From Bacillota bacterium (GTDB lineage Bacteria > Bacillota > Clostridia > Christensenellales > Aristaeellaceae), in contig JAEYCB010000003.1 in NCBI GenBank assembly GCA_023404345.1, positions 1-64,000 of the forward strand: a DNA stretch of 64,000 nucleotides, in the 5' to 3' direction. A model generated the notes under the pieces. That model saw nothing but the letters and a program-made list of their open reading frames with translations, was not told the origin of the DNA and searched no databases. The position numbers and the translations under genes are program-made. Numbering within the stretch: position 1 is the first letter of the stretch; each line of letters begins with the position of its first letter. This document shows, one piece after another, positions 16,301 to 24,080 of the stretch.

Positions 16301-17062
16301 TCAGTCCATCCCTTTCAGTTCCAAAATGACGGGGCAATGGTCGCTGCCCATCACCTTTTCGTCGATATCCGCCAGCGCCACATTGGGCGCGATGCGCTCG
16401 CTCACCAGGAAATAGTCGATGCGCCACCCGATGTTTCTTTCGCGGCTGCGCTGCATATAGCTCCACCAGCTGTAGCGGTCCCGCTCGTCGGGATGCAGCA
16501 GGCGGAACGTATCCACAAAGCCGCGGCCCAGCAGCGCCGTCATCTTCTCGCGCTCCTGCGGGGTGAATCCGGCGTTTTGCGTGTTGGTCTTGGGATTTTT
16601 CAGGTCGATTTCCCTGTGGGCCACGTTCATGTCGCCGCATACCACCACGGGCTTTTGTTTGTCCAGGCCGCACAGGTAATCCGCGAAGGCATCCTCCCAC
16701 GTCATGCGGTACTCAAGCCGCGTCAGCCCGCGCTGGCTGTTGGGCGTGTAAACCGTGACCAGAAAGAACCGGTCAAATTCGAGCGTGATCACGCGCCCCT
16801 CATGGTCGTGCTCCTCCATGCCAATGCCCATCCGCACCGACAGGGGCTGCCTGCGGGTGAAAATCGCGGTACCGGAATAGCCCTTCTTTTCGGCGCTGTT
16901 CCAATACTGCTCATATCCTTCGGGCGCAAAATCAGCCTGCCCGGGCTGCATCTTGGTTTCCTGCAGGCAAAACGCATCCGCGCCGCAGGCGGCGAAGTAG
17001 TCCGCAAACCCCTTGGTCAGGCAGGCGCGCAGACCGTTGACGTTCCATGAGATCAGTCGCAT
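16301..17062 (-). CDS. exoA: Exodeoxyribonuclease III (AP endonuclease family)
   Basis: The 253-residue protein has all motifs of the ExoIII/APE1 family: NVNGLRA at the N-terminus, LQETKMQ (metal Glu), VYTPNSQ, GDMNVAH (catalytic Asp/Asn), and the C-terminal GSDHCPV (catalytic His). It incises abasic sites and trims 3' ends in base-excision repair. The start MRLISWNVNGL is preceded by AAGGAGG; 11 upstream in-frame residues are excluded. It leads the operon with yfcE and the thioesterase. Confidence 0.95.
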   Translation of the reverse strand: MRLISWNVNGLRACLTKGFADYFAACGADAFCLQETKMQPGQADFAPEGYEQYWNSAEKKGYSGTAIFTRRQPLSVRMGIGMEEHDHEGRVITLEFDRFFLVTVYTPNSQRGLTRLEYRMTWEDAFADYLCGLDKQKPVVVCGDMNVAHREIDLKNPKTNTQNAGFTPQEREKMTALLGRGFVDTFRLLHPDERDRYSWWSYMQRSRERNIGWRIDYFLVSERIAPNVALADIDEKVMGSDHCPVILELKGMD

Positions 17063-17104
17063 AAGCGGCATCCTCCTTTGCATAAAGCGTGGCACGGCAG
17101 CTGC

Positions 17105-17148
17105 GCGCGCACGCGGTTATTGTACCATAACCGCCCGTGCGCGCGCAA
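17105..17148 (-). promoter_or_regulatory. Promoter embedded in a long inverted repeat upstream of exoA
   Basis: On the minus strand TTGCGC (17148-17143) and TACAAT (17124-17119) are 18 bp apart. The same stretch is an imperfect palindrome. An inner GGTTAT/ATAACC stem flanks TGTACC, and outer GC-rich arms (about 17105-17114 and 17135-17146) pair with a 2-nt bulge. The symmetry suggests an operator, or an RNA hairpin at the 5' end of the exoA transcript. Confidence 0.55.
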
Positions 17149-17221
17149 CGCCGCCTCGCCCTCTTTTCTTTGCCATTCTTTGCTTGCCGCCCGCGCGGCG
17201 CAGGAGCATTCCGGCGCAGTT

Positions 17222-18079
17222 TCAGCGGCTGTGCCCCGCGCTTTTCTTTTTCCCCTGATAATAGGCGCACAATATGCGGCCGTTCAGCCACGGGGGCAGC
17301 AGCGCGTGCAGCCACACCGCCAGATGCTGGTCCGGCTTGGCCACGCGCAGGCGGAAACGCATATGCCTGCGCTCCACGTTCCGCACCAGCTTTTCGCCCA
17401 GCCGGTCCGGCAAAAGCCCTCCTGCCTCATCCCGATGAATCACCGCCACAGCCGCTTCAAACCGGTCATGATAGGGGGACTCCTCATTTTCCTCGCAGGC
17501 GCTCAGTCGGGTGCGCTGGCTGCCGCCGCGGTGATCCCCCGGCTCTACCAGACAAACCTGAACACCCCAGGGGCGTGTTTCCATGGCCAGGCATTCCGCA
17601 TATCCTTCCAGCGCATGCTTGCTTGCCGTATACGCGCTTTGAAACGGAATGCCCAGCAGCCCGTTGATGGAGGAAAACAGCACGATGCGTCCACTGCCCT
17701 GCGCACGCATATGCGGCAGTGCCAGCCGCACCATGCGCGCCGCGCCGGTGAAATTGGTGTCCAGCACACGGGCGTACTCCTCCGGCGACGTGCGTTCGCA
17801 CGACCCCAGCACCAGCACTGCCGCGCCGCATACCAGCGCGTCCACGCGCGGGCTGATCGCCAGCGCCCTTTCGGCAAAGCCCGCGCAGCTTTCCCCGTCT
17901 GTCACGTCCAGCCGGAGCCGGACCCAGCGCTCCGCCTTTTCTTCCTGCGGCGCGGACGCATCCGCAAAGGACCGTGCCCCGGCCACCACCAGCCAGCCCC
18001 GCCGGGCGAATGCCTTCGCCGTGGCCAAGCCCAGCCCGCTGGAGGCGCCTGTCACCCAAACCGTCTTAATGGTTGTCAA
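17222..18079 (-). CDS. Short-chain dehydrogenase/reductase
   Basis: A 285-residue classical SDR. The Rossmann NAD(P) motif TGASSGLG is at residues 10-17, and CGAA stands in place of the usual NNAG near residue 84. A serine lies in LFSSINGL and the catalytic YTASK follows about a dozen residues later. The C-terminal third is basic and varied and gives no substrate clue. No ATG is available; translation appears to begin at TTG (18079) after GGGGG. An 8-codon frame beginning ATG at 18102 ends in a TGA that overlaps this TTG, which could couple the two. It is monocistronic. Confidence 0.85.
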   Translation of the reverse strand: MTTIKTVWVTGASSGLGLATAKAFARRGWLVVAGARSFADASAPQEEKAERWVRLRLDVTDGESCAGFAERALAISPRVDALVCGAAVLVLGSCERTSPEEYARVLDTNFTGAARMVRLALPHMRAQGSGRIVLFSSINGLLGIPFQSAYTASKHALEGYAECLAMETRPWGVQVCLVEPGDHRGGSQRTRLSACEENEESPYHDRFEAAVAVIHRDEAGGLLPDRLGEKLVRNVERRHMRFRLRVAKPDQHLAVWLHALLPPWLNGRILCAYYQGKKKSAGHSR

Positions 18080-18163
18080 TCCCCCTTTTCGGCCTTTGTC
18101 ATGCGCCGCGAATCATTGCGATATAAACAAAAAAAGAACCCGTTAAGCGGTGCATCCGCTGCT

Positions 18164-18192
18164 ATTATATCGGAGGGATGCGCCTTGCGCAA
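18164..18192 (-). promoter_or_regulatory. Promoter of the short-chain dehydrogenase gene
   Basis: On the minus strand TTGCGC (18192-18187) and TATAAT (18169-18164) are 17 bp apart. The implied leader is about 80 nt and includes a run of seven or more T. Confidence 0.75.
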
Positions 18193-18220
18193 GCGTTCGG
18201 CAGGCAAAAGCCGTCAAATC

Positions 18221-18256
18221 AAGGCGCCTGGGCTGCCATACGGTCCCAGGCGCCTT
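18221..18256 (-). terminator. Terminator of rsmH-rsmI
   Basis: A perfect 12-bp stem (18221-18232 with 18245-18256) with a 12-nt loop lies 5 nt beyond the rsmI stop. On the minus strand it is followed by GATTTGACGGCTTTT, a moderate T-rich tail. Confidence 0.7.
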
Positions 18257-18261
18257 GTGCT

Positions 18262-19125
18262 TTACTCTGCGTCCGCTATCAGCTGCTTCACGCGAAGGCT
18301 GGCCGCGTATACGGCGTTTTTCCGCTCGCCCCGCGCGGTCAGCTCCTCCATGCTCTGCCGCAGGCTTAGCCCCCGCGCCAGCCCGTCAAACAGCCGCGCC
18401 TCCAGCGAAAGCTCGCTCGGGGGCGCCTGCGGCGCAGGGATGTCCTCCTGGGCCCATTCAAACACCAGGCAGTATTCTCCCTTTTCCGCCTTGGGGTTTT
18501 GCTCGATGGCTTCCAGCACCTGCGCAACCGGACCGCGCAGGGTTTTTTCGTATTTCTTGGTCAGATCGCAGCTTGCGCTGACCCGGCTGTGAGGCAGCGT
18601 TTCGGCCACGGCAGCCAGCAGATCCCGCACGCGATGCGGCGATTCATGCACCACCGCCAGGCGCGACCTGCGCGCCATGTCCAGCAGCTTTTCTTTCAGC
18701 TCGCCCTTCTGCCGGGGCAGAAAGCCAAAGAAGGTAAATTCACTCACCTCAAAGCCGCTCACGCTCAGGGCCGAAGCCATGGCTGTCGGGCCCGGCACGG
18801 CCACCGCCTCGATGCCGTTTTCCACCGCCTCGCGTACCAGCACGCTGCCGGGGTCCGATATGCAGGGGGTGCCCGCGTCGGTGGTCACGGCCACGTCGAT
18901 TTGTTCTTCCAGCATGCGCCGGACGATTCCCGCCGCTTTGCCGCGCTCGTTGTGCTCGTGGCAGCTGGTCAGCGGCGTGTGGATGTCAAAGGCGCTGAGC
19001 AGCTTCTGGGTCACTCGCGTGTCCTCGGCGGCGATCAGCGATACGCTTTGGAGCGTTTCGATGGCGCGGGGCGTCATATCGCCCAGGTTTCCGATGGGGG
19101 TTGCGACCACATACAAAGTCGGCAT
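18262..19125 (-). CDS. rsmI: 16S rRNA (cytidine(1402)-2'-O)-methyltransferase
   Basis: The 287-residue protein has the tetrapyrrole-methylase fold of RsmI: LYVVATPIGNLGDMT at the N-terminus, AAEDTRVTQKLL, TDAGTPCISDPG, VPGPTAMASALS and the FFGFLPRQKGE segment. It adds the ribose methyl at C1402 in the decoding centre, while RsmH adds the base methyl at the same nucleotide. Here the two genes form one operon, 3 nt apart. Confidence 0.97.
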   Translation of the reverse strand: MPTLYVVATPIGNLGDMTPRAIETLQSVSLIAAEDTRVTQKLLSAFDIHTPLTSCHEHNERGKAAGIVRRMLEEQIDVAVTTDAGTPCISDPGSVLVREAVENGIEAVAVPGPTAMASALSVSGFEVSEFTFFGFLPRQKGELKEKLLDMARRSRLAVVHESPHRVRDLLAAVAETLPHSRVSASCDLTKKYEKTLRGPVAQVLEAIEQNPKAEKGEYCLVFEWAQEDIPAPQAPPSELSLEARLFDGLARGLSLRQSMEELTARGERKNAVYAASLRVKQLIADAE

Positions 19126-19128
19126 GGC

Positions 19129-20070
19129 TTACCTCTTTTCAAATACACGCAGCTTGGCGCTGCGCGCACGGGGATTGCTTGCGACCTCCTGCGCCGAGGG
19201 CTTGACCGCGCCGCCCGCCAGCACGCGGCCCAGCGGCTTTTTGCCGCAGGTGCATACGGGGGCCTTGGGCGGGCAGGTACAGGGGTTTTGCAACTGGCGA
19301 AACGTCTGCTTCACGATGCGGTCCTCCAGCGAATGGAAGGTGATCACCACCAGCCGCCCGCCGGGGGCCAGCAGGTCCACAAAGTCGCAGAGCGCCTGCC
19401 GGAGCGGGTCCAGCTCGTCGTTCAGCGCGATGCGCACAGCCTGAAACGTGCGGCGGGCGGGATGCCCGTCGTCCTTGCGGCGCACGGCCTTGGGGATGGC
19501 TGCATCCACCACCGCAACCAGATCGCCCGTGGTCAGGATGGGCGCTTTCGCCCGCCGCTCCACAAAGATCTGCGCAATGCGCGCGGCCCATTTTTCCTCG
19601 CCATACTCGGTGAGGATGCGGCGAAACTCCTCCTGCGAAATGCCAGCCAGGTATTCCGCGGCCGTGGGCCCCTGGGAGGGGTCCATGCGCATGTCCAGCG
19701 GCGCGTCCTCGTGGTAGCTGAAGCCGCGCGCAGCCTCGTCCAGCTGATGACTGCTCACCCCCAGATCCACCAGCGCACCGGTGAGGGGAGGCGCGCCCGC
19801 CGCGCAGAGCAGCGCCTTTGCATCGTGAAAGTTGCCGTGAATCGCCTGAAAGCCGGGATAGGCCCCGAGCCGCGCCGAGGCGGCGGCAATGGCCTCACCG
19901 TCGCGGTCGATGCCGTACAGCCGCGCCATGCCGCCGGAAAGGCGCAAAATGCCCTCGCTGTGGCCGCCGCCGCCCAGCGTGCCGTCCAGATAGACGCCGT
20001 CGGGCCGGGGCGCCATCCATTCCATAACCTCGTCAAAGAGTACCGGCACATGATGAAATGCGTTGTCCAT
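19129..20070 (-). CDS. rsmH: 16S rRNA (cytosine(1402)-N4)-methyltransferase
   Basis: The 313-residue enzyme opens with HVPVLFDEVMEW and has the SAM-binding YLDGTLGGGGHS, LYGIDRDGEA, VDLGVSSHQLDEA and the FHSLEDRIVK signature near the C-terminus. A CTCPPKAPVCTCGKKP segment close to the end is typical of the Bacillota form. The start at 20070 follows GGAGGA; the 509-residue open frame upstream crosses a repeat-rich intergenic block. In many bacteria rsmH sits behind mraZ in the cell-division cluster; here it pairs with rsmI. A terminator-like hairpin directly precedes its ribosome binding site. Confidence 0.96.
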   Translation of the reverse strand: MDNAFHHVPVLFDEVMEWMAPRPDGVYLDGTLGGGGHSEGILRLSGGMARLYGIDRDGEAIAAASARLGAYPGFQAIHGNFHDAKALLCAAGAPPLTGALVDLGVSSHQLDEAARGFSYHEDAPLDMRMDPSQGPTAAEYLAGISQEEFRRILTEYGEEKWAARIAQIFVERRAKAPILTTGDLVAVVDAAIPKAVRRKDDGHPARRTFQAVRIALNDELDPLRQALCDFVDLLAPGGRLVVITFHSLEDRIVKQTFRQLQNPCTCPPKAPVCTCGKKPLGRVLAGGAVKPSAQEVASNPRARSAKLRVFEKR

Positions 20071-20080
20071 GCTTCCTCCG

Positions 20081-20107
20081 AAAAAGCGGGCCGGAAAACC
20101 GGCCCGC
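20081..20107 (-). terminator. Terminator-shaped hairpin directly upstream of the rsmH ribosome binding site
   Basis: On the minus strand the 9-bp stem GCGGGCCGG/CCGGCCCGC with a TTTT loop is followed at once by TTTTT and then CGGAGGAAGC-ATG of rsmH. No promoter fits between hairpin and gene, so transcripts must pass this element. It may be an attenuator, or may block the ribosome binding site. Confidence 0.65.
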
Positions 20108-20377
20108 ACAGGTTGCTGACAAAGTGCGGGGTGCAGGGGCCTCAGGCCCTTGCCGGGGTTTGGGGCGGAGCCCCATGCCCTGTGCCGCAGCACAATAGGA
20201 GAGAGCGTTGCGAGCCCAAAGGCGCGAAGGGAAGCGTGTGCCCTGTGGGCACTTGCCGCCGGAGGTGGCAAAGCGACCCGGAGCGGGGCAGCGAAACCAT
20301 GAGCGCGACCGTCAGGGAAGCGCGAATGCTTGAGCAACCGGGACGCAAGAAACGCGTCTCTCTCCAAAACAGCCTGA

Positions 20378-20399
20378 GCGGGCCGGTTCCCCGGCCCGC
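20378..20399 (-). terminator. Hairpin at the 3' end of valS
   Basis: A 9-bp stem with a 4-nt loop lies about 10 nt after the valS stop. The minus-strand tail TCAGGCTGTTTT is moderately T-rich. Confidence 0.6.
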
Positions 20400-20408
20400 C
20401 GTCCGTTC

Positions 20409-23045
20409 TTATGCCTGCTTCAGGTCCTCGATGCGTGCCTTGAGGGCTTCGAGCATGCTTTCCGTGGTTTTCAGCTTCTCGCGCTCCTGCTCCACCAGCT
20501 GGGCCGGAGCCTTCGACAGGAAGCCCGGATTGTTCAGCTTGCCCTTCGCGCGGGCGATTTCGCCTTCCAGGTTCTTGCGTTCCTTTTCCAGGCGCGCAAG
20601 CTCCTTCTGCAAATCCACCAGATCGCCCAGCGGGATGCGGATCTCGCCTGCGGCGCATACGGCGCTGACCACCTTTTCGCCCGCCAGCGCATCCTTGCCG
20701 CCGATGGCCACATCGCTGGCGTAAGCCAGGCGCTGCAGATACGGCTCGGCCAGGGCGAGAGTGCTCTCCCAGCCCGCGTCGGGAATCAGCGTCACGTGCG
20801 TGCGCTTTCCGGCCTGCACGTTCATCTCGGCGCGCAGGTTGCGGATGGCGCGGATGATCTCCATCAGGCCCTCCATCTGGCGCTCCTCGGTTTCAAAGGC
20901 GTATTCCGCCTTGACTTCGGGCCAGCGGGCCAGAATGAGCATGCCGTCATGCTCCGGCAGGTGCTGGTACACCTCTTCGGTCAGGAAGGGCATAAAGGGA
21001 TGCAGCAGCTTTAGAAGTCCTTCCAGCACATAGAGCAGCACGCCGCGAACGTTGCGCTTCTGCTCCTCGTCCTCGCCAATCAGGCGGCCCTTGGACAGTT
21101 CGATGTACCAGTCGCAGAACTCGCTCCACGCAAAGTCGTAGATCTTGTTGGCAGCCATGCCGAAGTCGCCGTCCTCCATGTGGGCGCTCACCTCGGCCAC
21201 GGCCTTGTTCAGCCGGGCAAGAATCCACTGGTCCGGGAGCTGCAAAAGCGCCGGGTCGATGGCTTCGCGGGTCTGCGTGTTCATCAACACAAAGCGCGAG
21301 GCGTTCCACACCTTGTTGGCAAAGTTGCGGGCGCTTTCCACCTTCTCGTCAGAGTAGCGGGTGTCGTTTCCGGGGCTGACGCCCATGGCCAGCGAGAAGC
21401 GCAGCGCGTCGGCGCCGTACTTGTCGATGATCTCCAGCGGGTCCACGCCGTTTCCGAGGCTCTTGGACATCTTGCGACCCTGCGCGTCGCGCACCAGGCC
21501 GTGGATGAGCACGGTATCAAACGGGCTGTCGCCCATCTGCTCGATGCCCGAGAAGATCATGCGGGCCACCCAGAAGAAGATGATGTCATAGCCGGTCACC
21601 AGCATGTTGGTAGGATAGAAGTATTTGAGGTCCTCGGTCTCATCGGGCCAGCCCAGCGTGGAGAAGGGCCACAGCGCCGAGGAGAACCAGGTATCCAGCA
21701 CATCCTCATCCTGATGGAGATGCGTGCAGCCGCACTTGGGGCATGCCGCGGGGGCCTCGCGCGCCACGATGGTTTCGCCGCATTCGTCGCAGTACCACGC
21801 GGGGATGCGGTGGCCCCACCACAGCTGGCGGCTGATGCACCAGTCGCGGATGTTCTCCATCCAGTTGTAATAGGTCTTGGCGAAGCGCTCCGGCACAAAC
21901 TTCGTCCGCCCCGAACGCACGGCCTCGATGGCGGGCTTGGCCAGCGGCTCCATCTTCACAAACCACTGGGTGCTGGTCACGGGATCAACGGTGTGATGGC
22001 AGCGGTAGCAGGTGCCCACGTTGTGGGTGTAGTCCTCAATCTTGACCAGATAGCCCTCCTGCCTGAGCTGCTCCACTACCGCCTCGCGGCATTCCAGCGC
22101 GGTCATGCCCTGGAAGCGCCCGGCGTTCTCGTTCATGGTGCCGTCGTCGTTGGTCACGCGGATGACCTCCAGGTTGTGCCGCTTGCCCACTTCAAAGTCG
22201 TTGGGGTCATGGGCGGGGGTCATCTTCACCGCGCCGGTGCCGAACTCCATGTCCACATAGCTGTCGGCCACCACGGGAATTTCCTTGTTCATAATGGGCA
22301 GAATCACCTTCTTGCCCACTAGATCCGTGTAGCGCGCATCGTCGGGATTCACGGCCACGCCGGTATCGCCCAGCATGGTTTCGGGGCGCGTGGTGGCCAC
22401 CACCACACCCTCGCTGCCGTCCGCGCCGGGATAGCGGATGTGCCACAGATGGCTGGCCTGCTCCTCATACTCCACCTCAGCGTCGGAAAGCGCGGTCTGG
22501 CACTCCGGGCACCAGTTGATGATGCGGTTGCCGCGGTAGATCAGTCCCTTTTCGTAGAGCTTGACAAACACCTCGCGCACGGCGCGGTTGCAGCCCTCGT
22601 CCATGGTGAAGCGTTCGCGGCTCCAGTCGCAGCTGGCGCCCAGGCGGCGCTGCTGGCGGTTGATGCGGCCGCCGTACTCCTTTTTCCAGGCCCAGGCGCG
22701 CTCAAGGAAGCCTTCGCGGCCCAGCATCTCCTTGGTCAGGCCCTCCTTAGCCATCTGCTCCACCACCTTGACCTCGGTGGCGATGGAGGCATGGTCCGTG
22801 CCGGGCAGCCAAAGGGTGGGATCACCCTTCATGCGGTGATAGCGGATGGGCGCGTCCTGCAGGAGGCAGTCCATCGCGTGACCCATATGCAGCTGTCCGG
22901 TGATGTTTGGCGGGGGCATGACAATGGTGAAGGGCTTTTTGCCCTCCTCGCGGTGCGCCACAAACGCGCCGCTCTCCTCCCACACCTGATAGAGCTTATC
23001 TTCAATGGCCTGGGGATTATATACCTTTTCCATTTCAAAATCCAC
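20409..23045 (-). CDS. valS: Valyl-tRNA synthetase
   Basis: The 878-residue class I synthetase charges tRNA-Val and edits Thr. The HIGH motif appears as HMGH (about 54-57) inside PPPNITGQLHMGHA. A large CP1 editing domain contains ATTRPETMLGDTGVAV and the family's second zinc-like CDECGE...CPKCGC knuckle. KMSKS lies in GRKMSKSLGNGVDP (about 525). The C-terminal coiled coil (DLQKELARLEKERKNLEGEI, about 810-878) is typical of ValRS. Translation starts at GTG 23045, eight bases after GGGAGG; a later ATG (23033) is too far. A valine T-box lies upstream with one small gene between. Confidence 0.97.
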   Translation of the reverse strand: MDFEMEKVYNPQAIEDKLYQVWEESGAFVAHREEGKKPFTIVMPPPNITGQLHMGHAMDCLLQDAPIRYHRMKGDPTLWLPGTDHASIATEVKVVEQMAKEGLTKEMLGREGFLERAWAWKKEYGGRINRQQRRLGASCDWSRERFTMDEGCNRAVREVFVKLYEKGLIYRGNRIINWCPECQTALSDAEVEYEEQASHLWHIRYPGADGSEGVVVATTRPETMLGDTGVAVNPDDARYTDLVGKKVILPIMNKEIPVVADSYVDMEFGTGAVKMTPAHDPNDFEVGKRHNLEVIRVTNDDGTMNENAGRFQGMTALECREAVVEQLRQEGYLVKIEDYTHNVGTCYRCHHTVDPVTSTQWFVKMEPLAKPAIEAVRSGRTKFVPERFAKTYYNWMENIRDWCISRQLWWGHRIPAWYCDECGETIVAREAPAACPKCGCTHLHQDEDVLDTWFSSALWPFSTLGWPDETEDLKYFYPTNMLVTGYDIIFFWVARMIFSGIEQMGDSPFDTVLIHGLVRDAQGRKMSKSLGNGVDPLEIIDKYGADALRFSLAMGVSPGNDTRYSDEKVESARNFANKVWNASRFVLMNTQTREAIDPALLQLPDQWILARLNKAVAEVSAHMEDGDFGMAANKIYDFAWSEFCDWYIELSKGRLIGEDEEQKRNVRGVLLYVLEGLLKLLHPFMPFLTEEVYQHLPEHDGMLILARWPEVKAEYAFETEERQMEGLMEIIRAIRNLRAEMNVQAGKRTHVTLIPDAGWESTLALAEPYLQRLAYASDVAIGGKDALAGEKVVSAVCAAGEIRIPLGDLVDLQKELARLEKERKNLEGEIARAKGKLNNPGFLSKAPAQLVEQEREKLKTTESMLEALKARIEDLKQA

Positions 23046-23072
23046 GGGGTTTTCCTCCCTTTCTCACCCAGC

Positions 23073-23282
23073 TTACAAACCGGGGAATACATCCAGCAAG
23101 ATCAGCGCGCCCAGCAGCGCCAGCGCAAGCCCCGCGATTCTCACCGGAAGCACGGCGCGCTCGCCTCTCTCGCGCAGTACAAACCTGCACAGCCGGGTTG
23201 CCTGCACGCACACCACCGCGCCCACCAGCAGCAGTGTAATGCCCGGCACGCTCAGCCGCGAAAGCACCTTTTCCCAATCCAC
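23073..23282 (-). CDS. Small two-helix membrane protein between the T-box and valS
   Basis: This 69-residue frame starts at GTG after AAAGGA (10 nt). It encodes two hydrophobic helices (LSVPGITLLLVGAVVCV and IAGLALALLGALILLDVF) separated by a positively charged loop (RLCRFVLRERGERA), so the loop is expected inside. No family is recognised. It begins 35 nt after the T-box terminator and ends 27 nt before valS, so it would be transcribed with valS under tRNA-Val control. The amino-acid pattern looks protein-like, but the start codon is uncertain. Confidence 0.55.
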   Translation of the reverse strand: MDWEKVLSRLSVPGITLLLVGAVVCVQATRLCRFVLRERGERAVLPVRIAGLALALLGALILLDVFPGL

Positions 23283-23316
23283 GGCAATCGCATCCTTTCC
23301 TGGCAAGCCTGAAACC

Positions 23317-23548
23317 AAAAAAGCCGCCCGCGTCCAAAGGACGGAGCAGCTCCGTGGTACCACCTTACTTCGCAGCCCGATGGGCCGCCTCAATGCGCTG
23401 TAACGTGCGCACACGGCGAGGCTATGGCAAATGCCATTCACCCCGCGCCCTCCCAGGCGACCTTCCCCATCCCGTGCATCCGAACCGCCTTTCAGCCGGC
23501 GAGCGGTCCTCTCTTGGGCGACGGGGGAGGGTACTCCTCCTGTTCTTA
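23317..23548 (-). promoter_or_regulatory. T-box riboswitch, valine-specific
   Basis: On the minus strand the leader shows, in order, the Stem I start AGGAGGAGTA, an AGAGAG segment and GCTGAAAG. The candidate specifier GUC (23461-23459) sits in GAAGGUCGCCUGGGAG. The T-box sequence AAGGTGGTACCACGG is at 23366-23352. A terminator stem (23350-23323, about 12 bp with one bulge) ends in six T (23322-23317). GUC is a valine codon, and UGGU in the T-box bulge would pair with an ACCA tRNA end. Uncharged tRNA-Val would stabilise the antiterminator. Confidence 0.9.
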
Positions 23549-23560
23549 GGGCCATACGGC

Positions 23561-23592
23561 GCAAGGCCGCCCGAACTTTCAGGCAGCCTTGC
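23561..23592 (-). terminator. Hairpin after rpmF, at the 5' side of the T-box leader
   Basis: On the minus strand an 11-bp stem (23592-23582 with 23571-23561, one G-U pair) follows the rpmF stop by about 18 nt. It has no T tract, so it may protect the rpmF 3' end rather than terminate, letting transcription enter the T-box. Confidence 0.45.
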
Positions 23593-23609
23593 AGCCATGG
23601 AGAAAATGC

Positions 23610-23804
23610 TTACGCATTCTCCTTCTTCTCGGTCATGTCGATGACCTGAACGCCGTTGTAATAACCGCAATGCTTGCACACGCGGTGGGACAGCTTCTTT
23701 TCGTGGCACTGCGGGCACTCAACGATGCCGGGCAGGCTGAGCTTCCAATTTGCGCGGCGCTTGCGGCCACGGGCCTTGGACACTTTTCCCTTGGGAAGAG
23801 CCAT
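23610..23804 (-). CDS. rpmF: Large ribosomal subunit protein bL32
   Basis: The 64-residue protein starts ALPKGKVSKARGRKRRANWK. It has a four-cysteine zinc ribbon (CPQCHEKKLSHRVCKHCGYYNG), so it is the zinc-binding paralogue type. GAGGAGG precedes the ATG. It lies downstream of yceD, its usual partner, but has its own consensus promoter and a 200-nt leader. An acidic tail (DMTEKKENA) ends the protein. Confidence 0.98.
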   Translation of the reverse strand: MALPKGKVSKARGRKRRANWKLSLPGIVECPQCHEKKLSHRVCKHCGYYNGVQVIDMTEKKENA

Positions 23805-23826
23805 GGTTACACCTCCTCATTCCGCG

Positions 23827-23871
23827 CCCCGTCGCTGACGGGGCTTTCCAAATCGTTCGCCTGGGGCGAAC
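23827..23871 (-). promoter_or_regulatory. Two hairpins in the rpmF leader
   Basis: Two perfect 7-bp hairpins lie in series: GTTCGCC/GGCGAAC at 23855-23871 and CCCCGTC/GACGGGG at 23827-23843. The second ends about 13 nt before the rpmF Shine-Dalgarno. They belong to a leader of about 200 nt that is long for a single ribosomal protein gene and could mediate control. Confidence 0.4.
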
Positions 23872-24014
23872 CAGCCTTCCGGGGAATGACGAGGCAGATG
23901 CATTTGCCGCTCCCTGCGCCCGATCCCGGCCATCATAGACAAGGTATTTATCCTTTGCAACGCTGCGGCGGCGCCTCCATGCGCAAACGCCTGTCCACAA
24001 CGTGACCAATTTGT

Positions 24015-24043
24015 ATTATATGATGGAGCAATTTCTTTGTCAA
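24015..24043 (-). promoter_or_regulatory. Consensus sigma-A promoter of rpmF
   Basis: On the minus strand TTGACA (24043-24038) and TATAAT (24020-24015) are exactly 17 bp apart, a perfect match to the sigma-A consensus. It lies just beyond the yceD stop. Confidence 0.92.
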
Positions 24044-24080
24044 GCCCTTTTTTGGTCAATTACACCGATTGCACGCTGCC

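Larger units (their letters stand above)
20071..20408. other. Repeat-rich intergenic block between valS and rsmH
   Basis: This 338-bp stretch is bounded by two copies of the same 22-bp palindrome: GCGGGCCGG arms at 20086-20107, and again at 20378-20399 with a different loop. Inside are several small perfect hairpins, for example TGGGGC/GCCCCA at 20161-20175 and GTGCCC/GGGCAC near 20238-20252. Frames on both strands lack ribosome binding sites and known families. The layout suggests a dispersed intergenic repeat or a structured leader of rsmH. Confidence 0.55.

Noticed and set aside
20142..20348. Minus-strand 68-codon frame between valS and rsmH
   Set aside because: It lies in the palindrome-rich intergenic block with no ribosome binding site. 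Similar peptides come from intergenic repeats.
18499..20724. A 741-codon + strand open frame
   Set aside because: It is wholly antisense to rsmI, rsmH and the end of valS; long antisense frames are common at this GC content.
21180..22322. A 380-codon + strand frame inside valS
   Set aside because: Antisense shadow of a well-supported synthetase gene.
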